Shown here one piece after another: positions 36,327 through 44,961 of a stretch of DNA of 64,000 nt (position 1 is its first letter; each line of letters begins with the position of its first letter). Made by a program: the position numbers and the translations under genes. A model generated the notes under the pieces. It searched no databases and had not been told where the DNA came from. It saw only the letters and a list, made by a program, of their open reading frames with translations. Source of the DNA: Gammaproteobacteria bacterium (lineage in GTDB: Bacteria; Pseudomonadota; Gammaproteobacteria; Pseudomonadales; Azotimanducaceae); NCBI GenBank assembly GCA_021773555.1, contig JAJFKA010000131.1, forward strand, positions 1 to 64,000, read 5' to 3'.

Positions 36327-37044
36327 AGCGGGGACTCCTTGATCCTGCACCTGTCTGTGGCTCTAGTGCATCCAGTACGGCTTGCTTGACCAGGCCGAAA
36401 TGTTCGATGAGCGCAGCGCTGGCAGCGCTTTGTTCGCGATTCCGGATACTGCTGGCAAGATTCTCCATCAGCACCTGATCGTGTTGCTGATTAATTGCGG
36501 GGTGCATACCGATGAGTTCCAGGCGACCAACAAACTGCGACTTCAGACCATTAAAAATGAGCCTCAATACCAGGTTTTTATTTACATCGACAAAACAGGA
36601 CCCTAATTCCTGCCATTTCTCGTGGTAGTCGGGGTGTTCAGGGGTGAGTCCGGTCAGGCTGGTCACGATTTCATGCATGATCAGCAACTCATCATCCGTC
36701 GCCTTCTCAATAGCAGATCTTGCGGACAAGGCCATCATTGAGCCGAGTACTTCGAGAAACTGCGCAATCAGCGCGGGCTTTGGTGTCTCTCCCAGATCGA
36801 GTAAATGACCCAGTACTTCGAGTGTCGCCTCGTGGATCGCGACGATTCGAACCCCGCCCGGTTTGACCGCGACGATGCCGAGTTGCTCGAGTTTCTTGAT
36901 CGCCTCGCGAATTGCGCCGCGATTGGCCTCGAATCGTGCGGCCAGGTCGCGCTCGGAAGGGAGTCGTTCACCTGCGCGATATTGCCCGCGCAGAATTTCT
37001 GATCGAAGGATAGTGGTAATTTCTTCCGCCTTGGAGAGGTTCAT
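36319..37044 (-). CDS. FadR/GntR-family transcriptional regulator
   Basis: 241 residues from the ATG at 37044, which follows AGGAAACC; an in-frame ATG at 37086 would overlap the operator and is rejected. The N-terminal winged helix is SERDLAARFEANRGAIREAIKKLEQLGIVAV with the wing KPGGVRI. The C-terminal 160 residues are the helical FCD ligand-binding domain. It most likely represses the RND operon and itself through the palindrome at 37085-37117, in response to an unknown acid or lipid-like ligand. Confidence 0.92.
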   Translation of the reverse strand: MNLSKAEEITTILRSEILRGQYRAGERLPSERDLAARFEANRGAIREAIKKLEQLGIVAVKPGGVRIVAIHEATLEVLGHLLDLGETPKPALIAQFLEVLGSMMALSARSAIEKATDDELLIMHEIVTSLTGLTPEHPDYHEKWQELGSCFVDVNKNLVLRLIFNGLKSQFVGRLELIGMHPAINQQHDQVLMENLASSIRNREQSAASAALIEHFGLVKQAVLDALEPQTGAGSRSPRYA

Positions 37045-37084
37045 TGGTTTCCTGGAGGATTTCGTGAATACGATTGGATAGACC

Positions 37085-37117
37085 ATAATGGTCAGACCAA
37101 TATGGTATGGCCATTAT
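37085..37117. promoter_or_regulatory. 33-bp palindromic operator for the FadR-type regulator
   Basis: A near-perfect 33-bp palindrome starts 41 bp upstream of the regulator ATG. Thirteen of sixteen pairs match. Inside it lies TGGTCAGACCA (37089-37099), a perfect 11-bp palindrome of the form TGGTnnnACCA that is the established core of PdhR/FadR-type operators, and an overlapping ACCAATATGGT. It should be the operator controlling the regulator-adaptor-permease unit. Confidence 0.65.
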
Positions 37118-37258
37118 AAGGATCAGTAAACCATGTGCAAGCCCCTGGGTCTGCCTGATTCCGGAGGTGTTTTTTATACTTCCAGATTCAGCTGTTGTTA
37201 AGCTAACTACCGGTACGCTTGGCCTGATTGGAAATTAATGTACTGAAGGGAGTGTGAA

Positions 37259-37612
37259 ATGCCGCGATATTGCCTGATCCCGTTATTTATGCTGGTGGCG
37301 GGCTGTGCCAGCGACCGGGTAATTGTTGATCAGCGGGGACTGGATTCGGAGAAATTTGAGCGTGACCTCGCAGAATGCCGCACCTACAAGGCGGAGGTTG
37401 ATGGCGTCGAAGATACCGCTGCTGGTGCGGCTGTGGGAGCCGTGATTGGAGGCTTGATTGGTGCAGCCGTTGGAGATTCTTCCCTCGTCGGTCGCGGTGC
37501 AGGAACAGGAGCCGTATCCGGAGGCAGCCGCAAAGCGATTGACTCATCGGAGGAAAAAGCCAGGGTCGTACGCAATTGTATGCGCGGTCGCGGATACAAA
37601 ATATTGAATTGA
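37259..37612 (+). CDS. Glycine-zipper lipoprotein
   Basis: 117 residues. The signal sequence ends in the lipobox LVAGC (Cys16), so a lipoprotein is predicted. Residues 53-80 are a glycine zipper (AAGAAVGAVIGGLIGAAVGDSS), as in outer-membrane-associated small lipoproteins. The C-terminus NCMRGRGYKILN is typical of the family. Function is unknown; it is probably an envelope structural protein. A purine-rich GAAGGGAG precedes the ATG. Confidence 0.85.
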   Translation: MPRYCLIPLFMLVAGCASDRVIVDQRGLDSEKFERDLAECRTYKAEVDGVEDTAAGAAVGAVIGGLIGAAVGDSSLVGRGAGTGAVSGGSRKAIDSSEEKARVVRNCMRGRGYKILN

Positions 37613-37723
37613 TCGGCTCGTCGCAATGCGGTGAGCGATGGCTGACGAAACGTGTTCCCTGGTACGTCACCCGGTGATGTATAAGTAGTTTCCCGGCGAA
37701 GGGTAAGTCGATATCATCCGGGC

Positions 37724-38875
37724 ATGTCAAATTCCAGCCAGGTTCTCGAAGCCGCACAACATTGGTCGCATAAACTGCCAGAACTGGCGCTGCAATTCGA
37801 GCAGGCCGGTCGGTTGCCCGCGGATATAGCTGATCAGTTTGCCGAGGCGGGTTTCTTTCATCTTCTCGTTCCCCAGAAATATGGTGGCCTGGAAGTCCAT
37901 CCCAAAGCGTTCATCGAAGTCCTGAAATCCATCGCCAAAGGAGATGGGTCGGCTGCCTGGAACGTCATGATCGGTGCAACCACAGGTTGTCTTGCCGCAT
38001 CCTTACCTGAAAATTTTGCCCGACAGATTTATGGACCCCGTACCTTGAGTGTTGGTGTTACTGCACCGCTCGGTCGGGCAGACATTGTTGCAGGTGGATA
38101 TCGGGTGACCGGCAGGTGGCCGTTTGCGAGTGGCTGTCAGAATGCGCAATGGATATGCGGTGGGTGTTTTGTATTCGAGAACGGCCAGCAGGTGAATAAT
38201 GAGAAAGGTGTGCCGGATGTTCATCTGATGATGTTCGAGGCCTCACAGGTTGAGATTGAAGATACCTGGCGGGTGTCTGGGCTTAAAGGCACCGGTAGCC
38301 ACCACATGAACGTCCAGGAACAATTCGTCCCCGATGGGCGTGGTGTGGTGCTTGGCGGGCGTGCGCTGGTGCGCACACCACTGTACCAGTTTCCCATGCT
38401 GGGGTTGCTGGCACTCGGTGTATCCAGTGTCAGCCTGGGAATCGGTTATGGCGCACTCGCAGCATTCAAGGCGCTGGCTGGCGTGAAGACTCCCACCGGG
38501 TCGCGTAAGCCACTTGTAGAACGAGCGCTCGTGCAGGCAGAGGTCGCACGTGCGGTGGCAGACTTGAAATCCGCCGAAGCCTTCATGAAGGAAGCAATCG
38601 ATCAGGCATGGGAGCAAGCGCTGAACGGCGAGCGATTGTCAGTTGAAAGCAAAGCCAATCTTCGCCTCAGTGCTGCTAATGCCACGCATAAGTCGGTTGC
38701 CGCGGTCGACAGACTCTATCAGGCCGGTGGTGGCAGTTCGATTTATGAAGATAGCCCATTACAGCGATGTTTTCGCGATGTTCATGTGACGACCCAACAC
38801 ATCATGGTCGCATCACCCATCTTTGAAGTAGTGGGTCGTGTGGAACTGGGCCTGGCGCCGAGATCGCCGCTCTAA
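37724..38875 (+). CDS. Acyl-CoA-dehydrogenase-fold flavoprotein / flavin-dependent monooxygenase
   Basis: 383 residues. The N-terminal helices with ADIADQFAEAGFFHLLVPQKYGGLEVHPK and the middle segment GGYRVTGRWPFASGC are characteristic of HsaA/DszC-type two-component flavin monooxygenases and their acyl-CoA-dehydrogenase relatives. The C-terminal helical domain has the end DVHVTTQHIMVASPIFEVVGRVELG. The first gene of a three-gene run: it ends 15 bp before an LLM gene. It probably oxygenates or dehydrogenates an organic substrate with reduced flavin. The start has only a weak Shine-Dalgarno. Confidence 0.88.
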   Translation: MSNSSQVLEAAQHWSHKLPELALQFEQAGRLPADIADQFAEAGFFHLLVPQKYGGLEVHPKAFIEVLKSIAKGDGSAAWNVMIGATTGCLAASLPENFARQIYGPRTLSVGVTAPLGRADIVAGGYRVTGRWPFASGCQNAQWICGGCFVFENGQQVNNEKGVPDVHLMMFEASQVEIEDTWRVSGLKGTGSHHMNVQEQFVPDGRGVVLGGRALVRTPLYQFPMLGLLALGVSSVSLGIGYGALAAFKALAGVKTPTGSRKPLVERALVQAEVARAVADLKSAEAFMKEAIDQAWEQALNGERLSVESKANLRLSAANATHKSVAAVDRLYQAGGGSSIYEDSPLQRCFRDVHVTTQHIMVASPIFEVVGRVELGLAPRSPL

Positions 38876-38890
38876 AGGACGAGAAAAACA

Positions 38891-39829
38891 GTGTCAGGAA
38901 ACGGAAGGATGGAATTGTCGATTGGCTCAATTGGTTCGCCCGGGTTACTTTCGGGTGACTTCAACGCCAGAAGTGCATTGATGCAAATGGTTAAGGACTC
39001 GCAGATAGATCACCTGTTTATTGCTGATCATGTGAGCTTTCATAATGGCCTCGGCATGGATGGTCTGATAAATGCAGCGACACTTAGCGCCATGAACCCT
39101 GACATCAAAATCATGATCGGTGTTTACCTGCTTGCCCTGCGGCACCCGGTAACTGTGGCGCGCCAGCTATCATCGTTGAGCCTGTCTGCCCCGGGAAGAA
39201 TTGTGCTGGGTGTTGGCATCGGTGGGGAGGATCGCAATGAAATGTCAGTATGTGGTGTTGATCCTGCGACGCGAGGACACCGTACTAACGAGTGTCTTAA
39301 GGCACTGAACGCATTGCTGACGGGGGAGCAGGTCAATCATGATTGTGACTACTTTCGATTTGAAAACGCGCTGATCAAACCGCCGCCCGACCCTGCTGTT
39401 CCGATAGTTATCGGTGGTCGGTCGAGTGCTGCGTTAAGGCGGACGGCACTTTATGGCGATGGCTGGCTGGGCGTCTGGTGTTCGCCGCGACGGTTTTCTG
39501 AGGCACTGGCTGAGGTTGATGATATTGCCGCCGGTAGAAAGGAAGGTGAGTGGCGCCATGGTCTGCAGATCTGGGTGGGGTTCGGCAGGGACCGGGCCAA
39601 AGCACGCGAGATTTTAGCTCGCGAGATGCAGGCGATGTATCACCTGCCATTTGAGGCATTCGAAAAATACAGTCCCTACGGCAGTGCTCAAGAAGTGGCT
39701 GAATTCCTTATGCCTTATGTGCAACGTGGCGCGAGGATTTTGAACATCAAACCCTGTGCTGAAAACGATGCGGAAGAAATTGAACAGGTTTCGGAAGTTT
39801 GTCGGCTAATTCGAGAAGAGGTGGCATAG
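38891..39829 (+). CDS. LLM-class flavin-dependent oxidoreductase
   Basis: 312 residues from the GTG at 38891 behind AGGACGAG; an ATG six codons later is an alternative. LFIADHVSFHNGLGMDGL, the segment PGRIVLGVGIGGEDRNEM and PIVIGGRSSAALRRTALYGDGWLG are diagnostic of luciferase-like F420- or FMN-linked oxidoreductases. It is the middle gene of a three-flavoprotein run, with 15 bp before it and 2 bp after it, so co-translation is likely. The substrate is unknown. Confidence 0.88.
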   Translation: MSGNGRMELSIGSIGSPGLLSGDFNARSALMQMVKDSQIDHLFIADHVSFHNGLGMDGLINAATLSAMNPDIKIMIGVYLLALRHPVTVARQLSSLSLSAPGRIVLGVGIGGEDRNEMSVCGVDPATRGHRTNECLKALNALLTGEQVNHDCDYFRFENALIKPPPDPAVPIVIGGRSSAALRRTALYGDGWLGVWCSPRRFSEALAEVDDIAAGRKEGEWRHGLQIWVGFGRDRAKAREILAREMQAMYHLPFEAFEKYSPYGSAQEVAEFLMPYVQRGARILNIKPCAENDAEEIEQVSEVCRLIREEVA

Positions 39830-39831
39830 CG

Positions 39832-40479
39832 GTGGTTGAACTATATGAAGCGATGAGCAGTTTACGGGCAGTTCGCCGGTTGAAATCTGATCCTATCCCG
39901 GCGGCGATAATGGCACGGGTGTTACAGGCGGCAGCATGGGCACCGACCGGCGGTAACGTCCAGCCATTCAGAATAGTCGTGGTAAAGAGTCGGGAAAAAC
40001 TCGAGAAGATCGAGGCGTGGTACCAACAGGAGTGGGCAAGATACACGGTTGGTATGCGTAGCGCTGTGGATCTTTCGGATAACGATAATCCGACGGTGAG
40101 AACATTGAAGGCCGGTGACTATCTCGCGAACCATCTGCACGATGTACCGGCGCTGCTGGTTTTCTGTTTTAATCCCGAGCACATGGCAATCACCGATGCA
40201 GGCCTTGATCGGCCTTCGGTGGTCGGCGGAGGTTCGGTGTACACAGCGGTACAGAACACCATGCTCGCCTGCCGGGCGGAGGGCCTCGGTTGTGTGCTCA
40301 CAACTTTGCTGTGCTTTCGTGAAGCAGAAATGAAATCACTGCTCGGGATTCCACCGGAATGGGGAACTTGCGCGCATATTCCTATTGGCTATCCCATCCT
40401 GCGGGGTCACGGACCAATATCACGGCGTCCCGTGAACAAGCTGGCTTATTTTGATTCCTGGGGTGACGCAGAAATATGA
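39832..40479 (+). CDS. Nitroreductase-family protein
   Basis: 215 residues from a GTG at 39832 with GAAGAGG just upstream; the first ATG in frame is at 39853. The FMN-binding N-terminus LRAVRRLKSDPIPAAIMARVLQAAAWAPTGGNVQPFRIVVV and the later GSVYTAVQNTMLACRAEGLGCVLTTL are typical of nitroreductases. It can act as an NAD(P)H-dependent FMN reductase or on nitro or quinone compounds. It may supply reduced flavin to the two enzymes upstream, which is inference from position. Last gene of the run. Confidence 0.87.
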   Translation: MVELYEAMSSLRAVRRLKSDPIPAAIMARVLQAAAWAPTGGNVQPFRIVVVKSREKLEKIEAWYQQEWARYTVGMRSAVDLSDNDNPTVRTLKAGDYLANHLHDVPALLVFCFNPEHMAITDAGLDRPSVVGGGSVYTAVQNTMLACRAEGLGCVLTTLLCFREAEMKSLLGIPPEWGTCAHIPIGYPILRGHGPISRRPVNKLAYFDSWGDAEI

Positions 40480-40693
40480 TGTGCGCCCGATTTTCCCGTC
40501 AGATTGCGGCCTGTACGATTATCAGTCTGCCGATTCAGAGATGGAAATGCTATGCTGCGGCTGCCCTCGCAGGCGAGTTAAGTGCAGCCAGATCTATCCA
40601 GCAGCCTGCGCATGGGACGTGTCTAAAATAATCGTGGTGTAAATACCGGCTGGCTCCCGGTCGTTGATCGCCTATCTCGGAATGTAGTTGTAG

Positions 40694-41458
40694 ATGAAAC
40701 TCCCTAATTTGTTGTACAAGGCTTATGAGCCGTTGCTGTGGTCCCAGATAAAAGGCGGACCCAGACCCCATCACATCGGACTGATTGTTGATGGTAACCG
40801 GCGTTTTGCGAAGGGTAAGGGACTGGCGCAAAATGACGGCCACAATGCCGGTTCAGAGAAGCTCGAAGACTTTCTGCGCTGGTGCTGGCGACTCGATATT
40901 AAAATTATCACTCTGTACGGCTTTTCCACCGAGAATTACTCTCGCAGCGATGATGAGATCGAGTACCTGATGGACCTGATTCTGGAAAAACTGAAGTACT
41001 TTCAGGTTGACCCTGTCATCAAGGAAGAGAAGGTTCGCATCAAGGTCATTGGGCGCAAGGAAAATCTCTCCGATGAGATGAACGAGGAAATTTGCAAAGT
41101 TGAAGAAATGACCCGCGACCATGATCGATTTCTGCTGAATATTGCGATCAGCTACGGGGGACGGGCGGAAATTGTGGACGCGGTGAAAAAAATCGCCACC
41201 GAAGTAAAATCGGGTGACCTGGACATTGATCTGATTGATGAGCAACTGTTTGGCAATTATCTCTACACAGAAGGTATCAGGGATCCAGATCTCATCATCC
41301 GAACATCCGGGGAAGAGCGGCTTTCAGGATTTTTGCTGTGGCAAAGTGCCTACTCGGAATTGTATTTTACCGAGGTCTACTGGCCGGCATTTCGCATGAT
41401 AGACTTTTGGAGAGCCATTCGCGTTTACCAGCAGCGGGAGCGAAGATATGGTCGTTAG
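40694..41458 (+). CDS. Cis-prenyltransferase (UppS family), DGNRRF-type
   Basis: 254 residues. Catalytic Asp33 is in IVDGNRRFAK; the segments GFSTENYSR and RTSGEERLSGFLLWQSAYSELYF cover the other diphosphate-binding and magnesium-binding regions. The canonical bacterial motif is DGNGRWA, so this protein resembles eukaryotic and archaeal DGNRRx-type enzymes at that point. It condenses isopentenyl diphosphate with an allylic diphosphate in the Z configuration. Product chain length cannot be told. A main-chain UppS presumably lies elsewhere in the genome. Confidence 0.88.
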   Translation: MKLPNLLYKAYEPLLWSQIKGGPRPHHIGLIVDGNRRFAKGKGLAQNDGHNAGSEKLEDFLRWCWRLDIKIITLYGFSTENYSRSDDEIEYLMDLILEKLKYFQVDPVIKEEKVRIKVIGRKENLSDEMNEEICKVEEMTRDHDRFLLNIAISYGGRAEIVDAVKKIATEVKSGDLDIDLIDEQLFGNYLYTEGIRDPDLIIRTSGEERLSGFLLWQSAYSELYFTEVYWPAFRMIDFWRAIRVYQQRERRYGR

Positions 41459-41581
41459 GATGGTGTTTGCGCTACCGGGTGCTCACGAATGTTATACTCG
41501 ATTTTGTCTGCGAGACACGCAGTAAAGCAGTTCTTGAACCGGGAGTGATTGAAATCGGGAATCTCTGGAGCAGTGGCGATC

Positions 41582-42496
41582 ATGTCTGACAATACCGAAT
41601 ACAAAGTCGGACCCGTTACCGCTGAAGAAGAGGAAACCAGCGAGAAACGACCCTGCCTGATCATGATCAAAGGAGACTTTATTGGTCAGGTCTATGAGCT
41701 GACCAATGACGTCACCATGATTGGACGAAGTGATGATGTTGATCTGGTCGTCTCAGACATCAGCATCAGCCGGAAACACGCGATGATAGTTGCCCGCGTC
41801 GATGGATTCCATCTTTCAGATCTCGGCAGCACAAATGGCTGCTGGGTTAACCGGGAGCGCGTGGTGGCGCCAACCAGTCTCGATGAAGGCGACAAGGTAA
41901 CGCTTGGAGAAGTCGTATTTAAGTTCAGCTTCCAGGATGAAGATGATACGCAATACCACATGATGTTGCGCAACATGGCGATTAAGGATGGCCTGACTCG
42001 AATCTACAATAAGCGGTACTTCAGTGAGATCCTTGCCAAGGAATTTGACTACAATCGTCGCAACCATGTTGGGTTATCCCTGATTCTGTTCGATATCGAT
42101 CACTTTAAGCAGGTTAACGATACCTGGGGCCATCCCGCCGGAGATTTTATTCTTAAACACCTGGCGCAACTCATCGAAAGCGATGCACGCGGTTATGACG
42201 TGTTTGCCCGATATGGGGGGGAAGAATTTATTTTCCTGCTCAGAGGTGCGCCCCTGAATGCGGCGGTCGCCATCGCGGAGCGGGTGCGTGCCGAAATTGA
42301 ACAACATATATTCAGTTACGACGGTCAGGACTTGCGTGTGACGGTCAGCCTGGGGGTCTCGTGGTGGTCCGGAGATGAATCGATGGTTAGCCCGGTATCG
42401 CTGGTTGAGGCGGCTGACAAACGACTCTATGAAGCCAAGCATGGCGGTCGGAATCGTGTATGTCATGATCCGTTAACGGGCAGTCCACCTGAATAG
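41582..42496 (+). CDS. FHA-GGDEF diguanylate cyclase
   Basis: 304 residues from the ATG at 41582. The FHA domain covers about 25-115 (GRS at 48-50, SRKH at 63-66, STNG at 83-86). The GGDEF domain follows, with active-site GGEEF at 212-216 and an RxxD inhibition site RGYD at 203-206, exactly five residues before it. The enzyme makes cyclic di-GMP from GTP and should be feedback-inhibited by its product. FHA domains bind phosphothreonine, so a kinase link is likely. The protein is cytoplasmic. Confidence 0.93.
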   Translation: MSDNTEYKVGPVTAEEEETSEKRPCLIMIKGDFIGQVYELTNDVTMIGRSDDVDLVVSDISISRKHAMIVARVDGFHLSDLGSTNGCWVNRERVVAPTSLDEGDKVTLGEVVFKFSFQDEDDTQYHMMLRNMAIKDGLTRIYNKRYFSEILAKEFDYNRRNHVGLSLILFDIDHFKQVNDTWGHPAGDFILKHLAQLIESDARGYDVFARYGGEEFIFLLRGAPLNAAVAIAERVRAEIEQHIFSYDGQDLRVTVSLGVSWWSGDESMVSPVSLVEAADKRLYEAKHGGRNRVCHDPLTGSPPE

Positions 42497-42524
42497 CACA
42501 GCCAGCATCAATTAGTTGGTGGGG

Positions 42525-43052
42525 CTAAGGTGTACCCTGGGATTTCCGGGGCGCCAGTTCATATAGCCAGGTATTGCCGGATTCTATGGATTCCGCGTCA
42601 ATCACCTGATTATACTTTCGTAAAAACTCATCCATCACACTTGTCGATAGCTGGTCTGCAGTCAGCCGAATCAGCTTTCGCTTGTAAATTTTGCCATCAA
42701 CGCGGAGCAGCGCACGATTGTCGAGTTCAGCGTGATGGGGCCAGTGTTTCCAGAGCTTTCCAAATCCGGTATTCATGTAACTGCTGATCACGAACAGGCG
42801 GTTATCGTCCACTGCCAGCCAGATGACCCTGGAACGTGGCGGGTCCATCAACTGAAATTCCACGGTTGCCTGATCCCGGAGAAAGGACCAGTCCGGCTCC
42901 GGTCCGGAGACCATCTCACCTGAAGTAAAGGCGCCGCCTGCGATAATTTCCATAGGTCCGTCATGAAACCGCATACTCACAAAAAAGGCGATGATTGCGA
43001 GCACAATCACAACGATGATGAGCAGGAACCATTTCAGTAAAGTTGATACCAT
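42525..43052 (-). CDS. Membrane-anchored protein of unknown function
   Basis: 175 residues. One N-terminal membrane helix (about 5-25) is followed by a soluble domain of about 145 residues with alternating strands (RVIWLAVDDNRLFVISSYMNTGFGKLWKHWPHHAELDNRALLRVDGKIYKRKLIRL). This looks like a small split-barrel-type fold, but no family is recognised. It is divergent from the 43198 gene. The start has no clear Shine-Dalgarno. Confidence 0.65.
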   Translation of the reverse strand: MVSTLLKWFLLIIVVIVLAIIAFFVSMRFHDGPMEIIAGGAFTSGEMVSGPEPDWSFLRDQATVEFQLMDPPRSRVIWLAVDDNRLFVISSYMNTGFGKLWKHWPHHAELDNRALLRVDGKIYKRKLIRLTADQLSTSVMDEFLRKYNQVIDAESIESGNTWLYELAPRKSQGTP

Positions 43053-43197
43053 GAGCTGATCGGATACGTTTATTACCCGGTCAACATAGCCATGTGGAAG
43101 CCATTTTGCAATGTTTCACGCACCCTAAAGTAGCGGATGAGAATTACTGCCACTCGTGCTAGGGTCGAGCAAATGTCCAGGCTGGAAAGTTCGTACT

Positions 43198-44226
43198 ATG
43201 GGTGAGTCGATCGATACTTCGACCAAGGTAGACCTTGTTCAGCCAACGCAGTTGGGCAGGTTGAGGTCGATTGCCTTCAGAATCTCCACCTGGCTGCTGG
43301 CCATCGGATGTTTTTACCTGGTGTACAACCGGACGGAAGCCGCAGCGCGCCGTGATGGCGTGAGTACCGTTGAGTACCTGGTTAACTTCTTTCAGGGAGC
43401 GGACTGGGGTCAGTGGTTGCTGCTGATGATTCCCTATTCAATTGTGTTTTTCCTGATTGATTCCCATGCCACCTGGCGGGTGGTGAAGTGGTTCAATACA
43501 CCCGATATCAAACTGGTTAATATCCTCCCGATCCGGGCAAGTGCCTACATCCTCTCGCTGGTAAACGAGCAGGTCGGTAAAGGCGCCATGTCCCTGTACC
43601 TCCTCAGGCGTTACCAGGTCCCTGGATGGAAGGCGGTGTCCAGTATGATCCTGTTGGGTATGGTCGAGATATATCAGTTGCTGATTTTCTCCGCCATCGG
43701 TATGTACTTTTATTACGATCTGGTGCTTGCGGCATCGACTTCCTTGCCGCTAACGACAATACTAGGTAGCGTTTATGCCGTTGCCTTCGTGTATTTTCCA
43801 TTCCACATTTTGTACTTCAAAGGTGTACTGTTTAAACAATCCCCGCTGCGGGATCGTCCATTGTTTCACGCCTTGCGTCGTGCCCGATTGCGTGACTATT
43901 TACTCATCCTGCTATTCAAGGCACCGAACCTGCTTGGCGCGGTTATTGTTTATTCATTTGCACTCGATTTGTTCAGTGTCAACGTGGTTTTCGGCCAGAT
44001 GATGGCGTTCCTGCCGGTTATTTTCATTGCTGCGGCGCTGCCGCTGCCATTTCATGCCGGAGCCCTGCTGCTCTGGACGGTATTGTTTCCTGAGTTTCCC
44101 GAGGTAGGGGCTTTTTCACTGGTGATGCATACTTTTTTTGTTTCATTCAATGCGATCATTGGCGTCTTGTTCCTGCCAAAAGCGAACAAGGAATTGTTCG
44201 TGCAGAATCTGGACAGCACTGACTAA
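43198..44226 (+). CDS. Polytopic membrane protein of unknown function
   Basis: 342 residues from the ATG at 43198; a longer frame starting at 43156 adds 14 doubtful residues. Eight or so membrane segments are predicted. The pattern NEQVGKGAMSLYLLRRYQVPGWKA is reminiscent of the UPF0104 / lysylphosphatidylglycerol-synthase membrane region, but no catalytic signature is visible. It is on the same side as the phosphatidyltransferase gene on the other strand, suggesting a lipid-linked role only by context. Confidence 0.65.
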   Translation: MGESIDTSTKVDLVQPTQLGRLRSIAFRISTWLLAIGCFYLVYNRTEAAARRDGVSTVEYLVNFFQGADWGQWLLLMIPYSIVFFLIDSHATWRVVKWFNTPDIKLVNILPIRASAYILSLVNEQVGKGAMSLYLLRRYQVPGWKAVSSMILLGMVEIYQLLIFSAIGMYFYYDLVLAASTSLPLTTILGSVYAVAFVYFPFHILYFKGVLFKQSPLRDRPLFHALRRARLRDYLLILLFKAPNLLGAVIVYSFALDLFSVNVVFGQMMAFLPVIFIAAALPLPFHAGALLLWTVLFPEFPEVGAFSLVMHTFFVSFNAIIGVLFLPKANKELFVQNLDSTD

Positions 44227-44248
44227 CCGGGTCGATGCAGGTCCGATT

Positions 44249-44797
44249 TTAGTCAGATGTTCCCTTGTTTTTACGCTTCAGATTCTGCAGCAATCCTGCG
44301 AGCCGATCAGCCATTGAGATCAAGGTGCTGATCAGGAGCCCACAGGAAATCCAGTAGATGTAGTTGTCTTCCAAAAGGAACAACCCGAAGGTGTGTTGCA
44401 TGACCGGGTAGCCGCCAAGCACGAAGTAGAAAATACCATTGTAGCGCCCCAGATGACTCGCCCTTAAGGGATGTCCTGCCAGTGCGTCAGAATCCAGCAT
44501 GTATTGGAGAAATGCGGCGACAACAAGTATGGGCAGGAGTAGCGTCACATAGCCACCTGATGCCAGCGCTGTCAGCAGGCAGGTGACAAAAAAGGCATCG
44601 GCGGAGTGATCAAGCAAGCCGCCGAGTGCACTGGTTTGATTGCGAACACGGGCAATGTAGCCGTCCATAACATCGGTTGCGATGGCGATCCATAAAATGA
44701 TGGCGGCCGGGAGCCAGCGATCCGTGATAACCAGCAAGGCCATGGGTGGACCCAGTAGAAATCGTGAACAACTCAACAGGTTAGGCAGTGTGATCAT
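44249..44797 (-). CDS. CDP-alcohol phosphatidyltransferase
   Basis: 182 residues from the ATG at 44797; a GTG at 44827 adds ten residues and is possible. The family motif D-x2-DG-x2-AR-x8-G-x3-D-x3-D is complete: Asp42, Asp45, Gly46, Ala49, Arg50, Gly59, Asp63, Asp67. Several membrane helices are predicted. It transfers a phosphatidyl group from CDP-diacylglycerol to an alcohol, such as glycerol phosphate, serine or inositol phosphate; the acceptor is unknown. Converges with the 43198 gene. Confidence 0.9.
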   Translation of the reverse strand: MITLPNLLSCSRFLLGPPMALLVITDRWLPAAIILWIAIATDVMDGYIARVRNQTSALGGLLDHSADAFFVTCLLTALASGGYVTLLLPILVVAAFLQYMLDSDALAGHPLRASHLGRYNGIFYFVLGGYPVMQHTFGLFLLEDNYIYWISCGLLISTLISMADRLAGLLQNLKRKNKGTSD

Positions 44798-44961
44798 TAT
44801 GGCTTGTGCGGCATACAGACTGGACACGAAAAAGCTTCATGATAAAGTGCTCAACGCCCGCATACCACCAATGCCTGGGAGAAAGCCCCCGGGCCTGTTG
44901 ATGTGAGTGGGTTACTGACCAGTCATCTGGAATCGTTTCGCTGCTGAACAAGAGAGCGTGA

